From positions 1 to 7,107 of the forward strand of contig JACQMX010000110.1 of the NCBI GenBank assembly GCA_016203375.1: a stretch of 7,107 nt of DNA. The letters run 5' to 3'. Shown here piece after piece: positions 1 through 5,301 of this stretch. Positions within the stretch are counted from its first letter, which is position 1. Each line of letters begins with the position of its first letter. The translations under genes were made by a program, and so were the position numbers. Origin of the DNA: Candidatus Woesearchaeota archaeon (GTDB lineage Archaea > Nanobdellota > Nanobdellia > Woesearchaeales > UBA12501). A model generated the notes under the pieces. That model was not told where the DNA came from. It saw only the letters and a list, made by a program, of their open reading frames with translations, and searched no databases.

Positions 1-905
1 CGAAGCTGTTCGGCATATGACGTAAAATGTGAAGCAAGTTTTCGCTCCGCATGGGCAAATTCCTCCTGCGCTATCAATTGTGTCATCATGCCACGAACAT
101 AGGCAATCTGCTGCTCAAATGGAACACTAAATGCATGGAAGAGTTCCCACCGACGAATACGATCCCAAAGGCGGCGTTCAATTGCAGTATGCGTTTCGAC
201 AAAATGTTCAATAGCGCTATGCTGCCGATCGTATGTTTGAAGCCTATGCTGCAATTCTTCTACCCTATCGCCATGCATCTTTTTTCCGGCATGATGTCTC
301 GCTAATTGAGGATCGTCCCGTTTCATGCGCTGCACATACTGCCCAAATGATTCGTGAAGCGCCTTTTCGTTTTCAGATAGTGGCTGATAGTGCCGCTGCC
401 TATCTTCAACAGTCTCGTAATCCTGAAGATATTCTACGTATTCACGCCTGCTTGCGTCGAGCTGTGTTCTGGCCGAGCTTATCAGTTTCGCTAGGCCAAT
501 GTTTAAGCGATAGATATTTCCCTGCTGTGCAAGCAAACGGCTGTCCATCGATTTCTCCTTTTGTCCCGGAAAAAGATTCCAGACGTATCCTTTTACAACT
601 TCGATTGGGTTGGAAGGCGCCGTTATGCAAAGAAAACGTTCAACATCCCTGTTTGTCTCCTGAATGTCATTGGTGATGGCAGTAAGCTGCTTGCACTGAT
701 CAGTAATTCTATTGGCATGATCAAGTGGTTTATCTTGCGTGGCAAGAACCCGCTGCATATCAATTCTGCGTTCAAGTTCGCTATCTCTTCCATTAACCAC
801 ATGGGACAATGAAAATTTGATTCTGTCTTCAATACTCCGTAAGAGATTAGCAAACTCATCATCTTTCTTACCATTGCCATTTCCATTACTTTCATTATCT
901 GCCAT
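1..905 (-). CDS. Partial coiled-coil-like protein, unrecognised (3' end off window)
   Basis: Reading leftward from the ATG at 905, the frame stays open for 301 codons to the window edge, so the C-terminus is missing. I do not recognise the family. The N-terminus (MADNESNGNGNGKKDDEF) is a polar, probably disordered tail. The rest is rich in Glu, Arg, Gln, Lys and Leu with few Gly or Pro, for example VEELQHRLQTYDRQHSAIEH, which predicts long helices and probably coiled coils. There is no signal peptide and no clear membrane segment, so it is probably cytoplasmic. The start is supported by a GGTGG motif at 911-915 that overlaps the stop codon of the upstream gene. Only nine bases separate the two genes, so they are very likely co-transcribed and translationally coupled. 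An ATG two codons upstream, in another frame, stops at once. Function unknown; a structural or scaffolding role would be a guess. Confidence 0.8.
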   Translation of the reverse strand, partial: MADNESNGNGNGKKDDEFANLLRSIEDRIKFSLSHVVNGRDSELERRIDMQRVLATQDKPLDHANRITDQCKQLTAITNDIQETNRDVERFLCITAPSNPIEVVKGYVWNLFPGQKEKSMDSRLLAQQGNIYRLNIGLAKLISSARTQLDASRREYVEYLQDYETVEDRQRHYQPLSENEKALHESFGQYVQRMKRDDPQLARHHAGKKMHGDRVEELQHRLQTYDRQHSAIEHFVETHTAIERRLWDRIRRWELFHAFSVPFEQQIAYVRGMMTQLIAQEEFAHAERKLASHFTSYAEQL

Positions 906-914
906 GCATCCCAC

Positions 915-1214
915 CTACTCCAGCACGCGGCGCAGATAGCTTGCAGCGGCATCAAAATATTCATCCAGTGTGCTTTTTTGCTCTGGAGGAAGAAGCGGTG
1001 GTGGGGGAGGACAGAACGCTGGCTGATCCCGCAATGGCCTCGTTTCGTCAAGGCGCGCGTATTCATTACTTGTTCTATCAACAAGATAAGCAATGTTCTC
1101 TCGGCGAGTAAGATCATACCGTTTATCCTCGTCTGCCGTTTTTCCAAGATGATAGCTGCCTTTCAATCCGGCAACTAACATGCCTATGCCAACAACTTTC
1201 GCAATTTTTCCCAT
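915..1214 (-). CDS. Small protein of 99 residues with hydrophobic N-terminus, unrecognised
   Basis: First gene of the minus-strand operon. The start chosen is the ATG at 1214 (MGKIAKVVGIGMLVAGLKGS) because GGAGGT at 1221-1226 sits at ideal spacing before it; the in-frame ATG at 1250 would add 12 residues that span this ribosome binding site. Residues about 5-17 form a short Gly-containing hydrophobic stretch that could be a weak membrane anchor or an amphipathic helix. A charged middle region follows (KTADEDKRYDLTRRENIAYL), then a proline-rich linker (PPPPPLLPPEQ, around residue 70) and a C-terminal helix ending SYLRRVLE. I do not recognise the family. Tight coupling to the coiled-coil gene downstream suggests the two products work together, possibly with this one tethering the other to the membrane; that is inference. 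Confidence 0.72.
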   Translation of the reverse strand: MGKIAKVVGIGMLVAGLKGSYHLGKTADEDKRYDLTRRENIAYLVDRTSNEYARLDETRPLRDQPAFCPPPPPLLPPEQKSTLDEYFDAAASYLRRVLE

Positions 1215-1219
1215 GATTA

Positions 1220-1226
1220 CACCTCC
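1220..1226 (-). promoter_or_regulatory. Shine-Dalgarno site deciding the start at 1214
   Basis: The minus strand reads GGAGGTG five bases before the ATG at 1214. It fixes the start of the 99-residue protein and shows that this mRNA has a leader, unlike several leaderless genes in the window. Confidence 0.75.
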
Positions 1227-1258
1227 GAAATCATAGAAATTATAGAACAATCAGTTTT

Positions 1259-1266
1259 CATATATC
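1259..1266 (-). promoter_or_regulatory. Candidate TATA box for the leftmost operon
   Basis: The minus strand reads GATATATG. A start site about 26 bases downstream, near 1236, would give a leader of about 22 bases containing the GGAGGTG site. The match is weaker than the other TATA boxes here, and the nearby TATAAT at 1240-1245 is an alternative. Confidence 0.4.
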
Positions 1267-1379
1267 TTGCCCTGAAAAAACCAACAGAGTTTCGAGCAGA
1301 ATAGAAAGTTTTAATGCGTATCCGAAAATATTTCGCTTTTCGACAAAAAAGCTGAAAATTATTCGAATATATCGTAAGA
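1267..1379. promoter_or_regulatory. Divergent intergenic region with small inverted repeats
   Basis: This AT-rich spacer separates the divergent operon and lipoprotein gene. It holds short dyads: CGAAA at 1323-1327 with TTTCG at 1331-1335, GCTTTT at 1335-1340 with AAAAGC at 1347-1352, and the palindrome TTCGAA at 1362-1367. The core TTCGA recurs at 1291, 1339 and 1362. These could be regulator sites, but such short motifs also arise by chance in AT-rich DNA. No gene is visible. Confidence 0.35.
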
Positions 1380-1387
1380 TTTATATA
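1380..1387 (+). promoter_or_regulatory. Archaeal TATA box for lipoprotein gene at 1410
   Basis: TTTATATA is a textbook archaeal TATA element. Its centre lies 26.5 bases upstream of the ATG at 1410, so transcription is predicted to begin at or within a base or two of the start codon, giving a leaderless mRNA. Confidence 0.75.
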
Positions 1388-1409
1388 GGACTTTTGTGTG
1401 GCTTGTTAT

Positions 1410-2177
1410 ATGCGAAAATTCCTTATCGTAACGGCCATCGCACTCCTTCTCCTGCTCGCTGGCTGTAAAGGTGGCGAAGAGGCACCAACAGAAGAGCAGC
1501 CAACAGAAACAGCAGCTGAAGAGACACCACCAACGGCAATCCCGAATGTCAGCGAAACACCAACCGAAGTTCCAGAAGCAGCGGAGAATGAAACACCAGA
1601 GGAAGCGCTGGAAGAAGAGAACCAAACAGAAGAGCAACTGGAGCAAATTAATGAAACCAATGAAACGCTAGTTGAAGAAGTAACTGAAGAACAGCCGCCA
1701 GCTGAAGAAGAACAAGCAGAAGGTGTTGCCATTACAGTGCTGTCTGAAGAAACCGAATGGCTTGATCCTGCTAATCCTGAAAATGTGATAAAAACAGAAG
1801 AAACTTCATTATTCACAAATGTTCAATGCGCTATCGGCACGTCTGCTGAAGAATCTGGTTATACTGGAAACACCCAAAGCGATGACTTGCTCACCTTCAC
1901 TTTGAATAATCAAGATGCACATGAGTATTACTTGGCAATCGAAAAACCAGAAGACAGCCCAACATCAGACAGCATGAAACTCATGATCAATGGCAGGCGC
2001 ATTAGAACTGCCGAAGAGAAATGCGGTTCTAATTATATTAAAGCGAATGAAGCATTCACCTGTCAGAATGTGCTAACTGTTCTCAAATCTGGCATGAGCG
2101 CGCGTGGCCAAGAGCTGAACAACAAGCTTGAGGCGAATACGCGATATTATAGGACAGAACTTATCTTTAAGTGTTAA
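1410..2177 (+). CDS. Putative secreted lipoprotein with acidic Pro/Thr/Glu-rich linker
   Basis: A 255-residue protein of unrecognised family. It begins MRKFLIVTAIALLLLLAGCK: a positive N-terminus, a Leu/Ala core and a lipobox (LAGC) with the acceptor Cys at residue 19, so it is probably exported and lipid-anchored on the outer face of the membrane. Residues about 23-104 form a low-complexity, strongly acidic linker rich in Glu, Thr, Pro and Ala, including several N-x-T sequons such as NETPEE and NETNET that could be N-glycosylated. A folded domain follows (about 105-255) with Cys at 140, 205, 218 and 255, enough for two disulfides; 255 is the last residue. The ATG at 1410 was chosen over the in-frame GTG at 1398 because it sits at the predicted transcription start and begins a clean signal peptide. 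It is followed closely by the decarboxylase gene, which has its own TATA box. Confidence 0.85.
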   Translation: MRKFLIVTAIALLLLLAGCKGGEEAPTEEQPTETAAEETPPTAIPNVSETPTEVPEAAENETPEEALEEENQTEEQLEQINETNETLVEEVTEEQPPAEEEQAEGVAITVLSEETEWLDPANPENVIKTEETSLFTNVQCAIGTSAEESGYTGNTQSDDLLTFTLNNQDAHEYYLAIEKPEDSPTSDSMKLMINGRRIRTAEEKCGSNYIKANEAFTCQNVLTVLKSGMSARGQELNNKLEANTRYYRTELIFKC

Positions 2178-2186
2178 GCCAAAATC

Positions 2187-2194
2187 TTTATATA
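2187..2194 (+). promoter_or_regulatory. Archaeal TATA box for the decarboxylase gene
   Basis: TTTATATA occurs ten bases after the lipoprotein stop codon. Using the spacing seen for the neighbouring gene, transcription should start near 2217, giving an unusually long leader of about 87 bases before the ATG at 2304. Confidence 0.7.
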
Positions 2195-2216
2195 CACTAA
2201 ACAGATTTTCCGCCAA

Positions 2217-2303
2217 AAAGAGGAGTAACCGAAGAGTAACTCCGATGTATTCTTGGATGAAAAAATGATGGCACAAATACAAGAAAATCTGAGGGTATAA
2301 ACC
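2217..2303 (+). promoter_or_regulatory. Predicted lysA leader with repeats and two mini-ORFs
   Basis: The predicted leader opens with GGAGT (2222-2226), which can pair with ACTCC (2239-2243), and has a 7-base direct repeat GAGTAAC at 2223-2229 and 2234-2240. Two tiny frames follow: 2245-2268 (MYSWMKK) and 2265-2300 (MMAQIQENLRV), overlapping by four bases. The second stops three bases before the decarboxylase ATG. The motif GAGGG at 2291-2295 serves as the likely ribosome binding site and lies inside the second mini-frame. Translation of the mini-frames is not shown by the sequence alone. Confidence 0.4.
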
Positions 2304-3593
2304 ATGGTAGTGAAGACACTTTTTACAAGCGCAGAGAAGCTAGATGAAATTGTACAAGAATTCGGGACGCCATTTCATCTGTATGATGAACGAGGCATAC
2401 GAGAGACCGCACGTCGATTGCACGCTGCATTCCCTTGGGTTAAAGGCCCTGATGGAAAAGGATTCATGAACTATTTTGCTGTAAAGGCGCTTCCTAACCC
2501 GCACATCTTAGACATCTTACGCGAAGAAGGCATGGGCACGGATTGCAGCTCTGATACAGAACTCCTTCTCAGCAAAGCAACAAATATTACTGGCGAGAGG
2601 ATCATGTTCACTTCAAATAATACACCTGCGGAAGAGTTCAAGCTTGCAAGATCATTAGGGGCAATTATTAACATTGATGACCTTATGCACTTACCATTCT
2701 TGGAAGAGCATGCAGGATTGCCAGATATCCTTTGCTTCAGGTATAACCCTGGACCACTGGCAGAAGGGGATAACACCATTTTTGATCCTCCAGAAGAAAC
2801 GAAATATGGTCATCGCCACGATCAAATCTTGGAAGCGTACCAAACAGCGCGAGACAAAGGGGTGCGACGCTTTGGATTGCACACGATGATCGGTTCAAAT
2901 AAACTCAATCCTAACTATTTTGTGAGAACAGCAGGATTATTATTTGATCTTGTTGGGGAAGTTGCAGAGAAAACAGGCGTACCAATTGAGCTTGTCAATA
3001 TCGGAGGCGGCATTGGCATACCTTACCAACCGGACCAAGAAGCAGTTGATCTTGATTATGTATCCAGAAGCATCCAGCAGGCATATGAAGAAAAAATTAA
3101 GGCAAGAGGTCTTGCCCCATTGCAGCTTGTCATGGAGAATGGACGCTATGTGACAGGACCGCAGGGTATATTAGTCACGCAAGTACGGCATATCATGCAG
3201 AAATATAAAGACTTCATTGGCGTGGACGCTTCTATAGAAGATATGAAACGACATGCACTCTATGGAGCATATCATCATATCACCATTTTAGGAAGAGAAA
3301 GCGAACCGCAGGAGAAACTATATACTGTTGTTGATTCATTATGTGAAAACAATGGCAGATTTGCGACGGATAGGCCATTACCAACGCCAACTCGCGGAGA
3401 CATCCTTGTTGTCCATGATACGGGGGCGCATTGCTACGCCATGGGCGGCAACTACAACGGCAAGAGACGCTCCAGCGAACTTTTGCTGCGGGAAAACGGT
3501 GATGTTACGCAGATCAGAAAACCAGAAACAATAGATCACCTCTTTGCGACATTGCACCATGCTGGAGTGCGCTGCGTATTAGATTCGAGGTAA
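2304..3593 (+). CDS. lysA: Diaminopimelate decarboxylase family protein (PLP-dependent)
   Basis: A complete 429-residue protein matching fold-type III PLP decarboxylases, which convert meso-diaminopimelate to L-lysine and CO2 in the cytoplasm. Family landmarks appear in order: YFAVKALPNP, with Lys61 as the PLP Schiff-base residue; HTMIGSN with His193; the phosphate-binding GGGIG at 234-238; ENGR at 278-281 where the family usually has EPGR; GVDASIEDMKRHALYGAYHH (306-325); CEN with Cys347-Glu348, supplied across the dimer interface; and the C-terminal HDTGAHCYAMGGNYNGKRR with Tyr377. Length is normal for the family (about 400-430). The ATG at 2304 has GAGGG eight bases upstream. No other lysine gene is in the window. 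Related decarboxylases act on arginine, ornithine or carboxynorspermidine; the CEN and ALYGAYHH blocks favour diaminopimelate, but the exact substrate is not proven. Confidence 0.9.
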   Translation: MVVKTLFTSAEKLDEIVQEFGTPFHLYDERGIRETARRLHAAFPWVKGPDGKGFMNYFAVKALPNPHILDILREEGMGTDCSSDTELLLSKATNITGERIMFTSNNTPAEEFKLARSLGAIINIDDLMHLPFLEEHAGLPDILCFRYNPGPLAEGDNTIFDPPEETKYGHRHDQILEAYQTARDKGVRRFGLHTMIGSNKLNPNYFVRTAGLLFDLVGEVAEKTGVPIELVNIGGGIGIPYQPDQEAVDLDYVSRSIQQAYEEKIKARGLAPLQLVMENGRYVTGPQGILVTQVRHIMQKYKDFIGVDASIEDMKRHALYGAYHHITILGRESEPQEKLYTVVDSLCENNGRFATDRPLPTPTRGDILVVHDTGAHCYAMGGNYNGKRRSSELLLRENGDVTQIRKPETIDHLFATLHHAGVRCVLDSR

Positions 3594-3599
3594 AAAAAA
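3592..3599 (-). terminator. T8 tract on minus strand
   Basis: Eight consecutive A bases on the plus strand give a T8 tract on the minus strand, just beyond the structured intergenic block. Archaeal RNA polymerase terminates at such U-runs, so this could back up termination of the minus-strand lipoprotein transcript. On the plus strand the tract lies directly after the decarboxylase stop codon. Confidence 0.35.
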
Positions 3600-3621
3600 T
3601 TCAAGGCAAAAGAAAGAATAA

Positions 3622-3700
3622 CGCAAACTCGCCGCTCGGGGCTATCCACTGGCTAAAGCCCATGGTTTTACGCCCCTCGCCTCTAACAAGCGAGTTTGCG
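3622..3700. repeat. Hairpin A: 10-bp stem with nested stems
   Basis: CGCAAACTCG (3622-3631) is the exact reverse complement of CGAGTTTGCG (3691-3700). Inside, GGGGC (3638-3642) can pair with GCCCC (3672-3676), and at the core CCACTGGC and GCCCATGG flank a TAAA loop (3646-3665, six pairs with two central mismatches). This imperfect core hairpin followed by TTTTAC resembles the ends of IS200/IS605-family elements from memory; no alignment was possible. Confidence 0.65.
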
Positions 3701-3713
3701 GAATTGAAAATCG

Positions 3714-3729
3714 TCGGACTAAAGTCCGA
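3714..3729. repeat. Hairpin B: TCGGAC-TAAA-GTCCGA
   Basis: A perfect 6-bp stem closes a TAAA loop, the same loop sequence as the core of hairpin A. The shared C-TAAA-G design suggests the two hairpins have a common origin or binder. Confidence 0.65.
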
Positions 3730-3733
3730 GGTG

Positions 3734-3803
3734 TCAAAAACGGGGGGACCACAAGTCAATAGACTGGTGGCATGTTCGCTTCGCTCACCAGCACCGTTTT
3801 TGA
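3734..3803. repeat. Hairpin C: 10-bp stem with competing inner hairpins
   Basis: TCAAAAACGG (3734-3743) pairs perfectly with CCGTTTTTGA (3794-3803). Inside, CCAC-A-AGTC and GACT-G-GTGG close an AATA loop (3749-3770). Alternatively CTGGTG (3764-3769) pairs with CACCAG (3786-3791). The two inner folds share bases 3764-3769 and cannot form together. The T5 run in the 3' arm could also aid termination of plus-strand transcription from the decarboxylase. Confidence 0.6.
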
Positions 3804-3812
3804 GCATGCTCA
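3801..3812. repeat. 12-bp perfect palindrome TGAGCATGCTCA
   Basis: The palindrome bridges the 3' arm of hairpin C and the 5' arm of hairpin D. It could be a protein-binding site or simply the junction of two structural modules. Confidence 0.5.
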
Positions 3813-3885
3813 GAAATATACCACCTTCCACATGTACAAGGTGAACTTTGTCCACCGGTCAAATAGACCGGTGATATATTTCTGA
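3810..3885. repeat. Hairpin D: 11-bp stem forming a three-way junction
   Basis: TCAGAAATATA (3810-3820) pairs perfectly with TATATTTCTGA (3875-3885). Within it, CACCTT (3822-3827) pairs with AAGGTG (3838-3843), and CACCGGTC (3853-3860) pairs with GACCGGTG (3866-3873) around an AAATA loop. The result is a plausible three-way junction. The GGTC-AAATA-GACC hairpin resembles AGTC-AATA-GACT in hairpin C, another sign of related modules. Confidence 0.65.
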
Positions 3886-3913
3886 CATATTAAACCGATG
3901 ATTTTCAATAAAG

Positions 3914-3919
3914 AAAAAA
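3914..3919 (-). terminator. U-rich terminator after minus-strand lipoprotein gene
   Basis: The minus strand reads ATTTTTTCTTTATT 10 to 23 bases after the stop codon at 3930-3932. A T6 run this close to a stop codon is typical of archaeal termination. Confidence 0.5.
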
Positions 3920-3929
3920 TAAGGAATAC

Positions 3930-4580
3930 TCACGTCCAACTGATCGGTTGTCCTGCCATCTCATCGATAGGAGTAAATGTCTTCGTAGTTGTGTATAAAT
4001 CTTTAGGTGGACTTACATACCGATCACGCACTTTTAAGGTGAATGTTTTTTCTTTCTCAAGATAATGGAAAAGCTGGTCCATTGGATATGTCTTTGTTAC
4101 CTTATAGCCTGGCTCCAAAGCGGGCAAATCATAAACCTTTTCCACAATTTCTTCTTCAGATTCATATTCCGTCTCCTGCATATGGAACCAGAGGATAACT
4201 CGAGGAGTCAGCTTCTTTGCTCCCATGTTGCGTACCGTAAAGGTTATCTCCTCCACCACCCCTTTATCTTGACTAGTGCGCTGGAGCGTATAGCTATCAA
4301 GCGTGATCATATCCCATTCAAGGTTTTTGTCAAATGGTACAGGCTTCTCTGCTGCGCCTTCTTTTGTGGTTGGCTGGCGTATAAGCGTTACCCCGGGCCC
4401 TGTTGGAAGCGCTACCAGTTGCGGTTGAGCTGGTTGCTGCTCTTCCGCTGGAACTACCAGCGTTTCATTTACGCCTTCAACCTCTGGTTGCGGAGAAGGC
4501 CGCACGATCACATCACAACCTGCTACTATTGCTACCACTATCAAGAGAACGACCAACGTAGCAATAGATTTTTGTTTCAT
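3930..4580 (-). CDS. Putative lipoprotein with C-terminal beta-sandwich-like domain
   Basis: A 216-residue protein starting MKQKSIATLVVLLIVVAIVA, followed by a lipobox (VAGC) with Cys22, so it is probably exported and lipid-anchored. A Pro/Glu/Gln-rich linker follows (about 25-75, with PAEEQQPAQPQ). The C-terminal part alternates hydrophobic and polar residues in strand-like fashion (VVEEITFTVRNMGAKKLTPR, then LPALEPGYKVTKTYP), as in Ig-like or CARDB-like domains; this is a fold-level guess. The start is uncertain: ATG 4586 adds two residues (MSM) and lies nearer the predicted transcription start, while ATG 4580 is preceded by GGTGAT. The frame is open to 4751, but that extension crosses the promoter and lacks sense. 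It is the second lipoprotein of similar design in the window, though the two sequences are not evidently homologous. Confidence 0.85.
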   Translation of the reverse strand: MKQKSIATLVVLLIVVAIVAGCDVIVRPSPQPEVEGVNETLVVPAEEQQPAQPQLVALPTGPGVTLIRQPTTKEGAAEKPVPFDKNLEWDMITLDSYTLQRTSQDKGVVEEITFTVRNMGAKKLTPRVILWFHMQETEYESEEEIVEKVYDLPALEPGYKVTKTYPMDQLFHYLEKEKTFTLKVRDRYVSPPKDLYTTTKTFTPIDEMAGQPISWT

Positions 4581-4612
4581 GGACATCACCAAGGAGAAAG
4601 AGTATGCACTTT

Positions 4613-4620
4613 TATTTAAA
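4613..4620 (-). promoter_or_regulatory. TATA box for minus-strand lipoprotein gene
   Basis: The minus strand reads TTTAAATA, centred about 30 bases before ATG 4586. The predicted transcription start near 4590 leaves a leader of only about 4 to 10 bases, depending on which ATG is used. Confidence 0.6.
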
Positions 4621-4650
4621 GATATTGAATTCTCCTCCTTCGACGCAAGG

Positions 4651-4658
4651 TTTAAATA
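4651..4658 (+). promoter_or_regulatory. TATA box for helical protein gene at 4681
   Basis: TTTAAATA follows a purine-rich GCAAGG that could serve as BRE. Its centre is 26.5 bases before the ATG at 4681, the same distance as for the lipoprotein gene at 1410, so a leaderless mRNA is predicted. Confidence 0.75.
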
Positions 4659-4680
4659 CTTTCTTCTCCTCGTGTTTGGT

Positions 4681-5301
4681 ATGTCCTGGTTCCATAAAGG
4701 CATGCTCCAAGAGTTTGAGAAGATAGCACGAGAAACGGAAGAACTGCACAAGCTTGTCGTTCAGTACCAGCAGCAGGGCCTAAGAAGAGAGCGTCATATT
4801 TCTCGAGAGGAATTTAATCGGCGCATCCTTGCATTATGCGAAAAGATTATTCAGCACATGAAATCTGGTGAAGCGATGGCAGGAAAGGCCGTGCTGAGCT
4901 TGAGTAAGGTGCACGATTTGACATTAGATGAAGTCAAGCAGCACACGAGCTATCTCAACCGCCTTTTGCTAGACACTATTGATGAAGATACGCGAAAGCT
5001 CATCTTTAGCTTGGTAGCACTGCAAGGTCAGTTGGTCGCGTGGGAAAAAGAATTCCTGCGTGTTGTCGAGTTAGCCAAGCAAAACCATTATGACATCAAT
5101 GATCCTGCGCTCTCTCAACCATTCCATTACGAGTCATCGCCTTCGGTTATTGTTACTACATTAAGAAATATCCAGGCCTTGGCGAAAAAACTAGGCATAG
5201 ACTTAGAAGATGTGCTTCCACGACATCCGCAACATTATTTCACGGCGAAGGTAGATCATTACGAGCGGAAGCTTCGTGGGCTTCTGGGGATGGCTGCATA
5301 A
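4681..5301 (+). CDS. Helical cytoplasmic protein of 206 residues, unrecognised
   Basis: The protein starts MSWFHKGMLQEFEKIARETE and is almost wholly helix-forming, with heptad-like hydrophobic spacing and many charged residues. There is no signal peptide or membrane segment. A central part (LDEVKQHTSYLNRLLLDTID) and a C-terminal part (TTLRNIQALAKKLGIDLEDV) look like separate helical units joined by a Pro/Ser-containing linker near residues 142-160. I do not recognise the family. The frame is open from an earlier ATG at 4579, but that start would place this gene's TATA box inside the coding region and overlap the divergent lipoprotein; the promoter spacing fixes the start at 4681. Its last 62 bases overlap the 3' end of the convergent kinase-like gene. 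Confidence 0.8.
   Translation: MSWFHKGMLQEFEKIARETEELHKLVVQYQQQGLRRERHISREEFNRRILALCEKIIQHMKSGEAMAGKAVLSLSKVHDLTLDEVKQHTSYLNRLLLDTIDEDTRKLIFSLVALQGQLVAWEKEFLRVVELAKQNHYDINDPALSQPFHYESSPSVIVTTLRNIQALAKKLGIDLEDVLPRHPQHYFTAKVDHYERKLRGLLGMAA

Larger units (their letters stand above)
3622..3885. repeat. Structured intergenic block of nested inverted repeats
   Basis: This gene-free stretch lies between the decarboxylase and the convergent lipoprotein gene. It contains three long stems in tandem: 3622-3631 with 3691-3700, 3734-3743 with 3794-3803 (10 perfect pairs each), and 3810-3820 with 3875-3885 (11 perfect pairs), plus a short perfect hairpin at 3714-3729. The long stems enclose smaller hairpins. 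Nearly all the sequence can be drawn as helix, far beyond a simple terminator. It is also more GC-rich in places (for example CGGGGGGACC) than normal intergenic DNA here. It may be a structured RNA, a non-autonomous mobile element, or the decayed end of one. I do not recognise a known RNA family. Confidence 0.6.

Noticed and set aside
233..676. Plus-strand open frame of 147 codons
   Set aside because: It lies antisense to the 301-codon minus-strand gene, whose ribosome binding site, composition and operon position are far more gene-like.
623..1147. Minus-strand open frame of 174 codons
   Set aside because: It straddles the two operon genes in a different frame, starts inside the first without a ribosome binding site, and has an unusual Met/Cys/Trp-rich composition.
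1406..1816. Minus-strand Ser/Val-rich open frame of 136 codons
   Set aside because: It is the antisense of the Glu/Thr/Pro-rich linker; repeated GAA/GAG codons produce Ser-rich reading on the other strand.
3601..3855. Open frames on both strands within the structured block (84 codons minus, 60 codons plus at 3662-3844)
   Set aside because: They follow the inverted repeats rather than codon structure and have no ribosome binding site or TATA box; symmetric open frames are expected across inverted repeats.
3622..3885. CRISPR array
   Set aside because: The repeats are inverted and of differing sequence, with no regular direct repeat and spacer pattern.
4065..4619. Plus-strand open frame of 184 codons
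   Set aside because: It lies antisense to the lipoprotein gene, is rich in Cys, Trp, Tyr and His, and has no promoter or ribosome binding site.
4579..4680. N-terminal extension of the helical protein from ATG 4579
   Set aside because: The TATA box at 4651-4658 predicts transcription starting at 4681, so the extension would not be in the mRNA.
4587..4751. N-terminal extension of the minus-strand lipoprotein
   Set aside because: It would bury the signal peptide inside the protein and overlap the divergent gene and both promoters.
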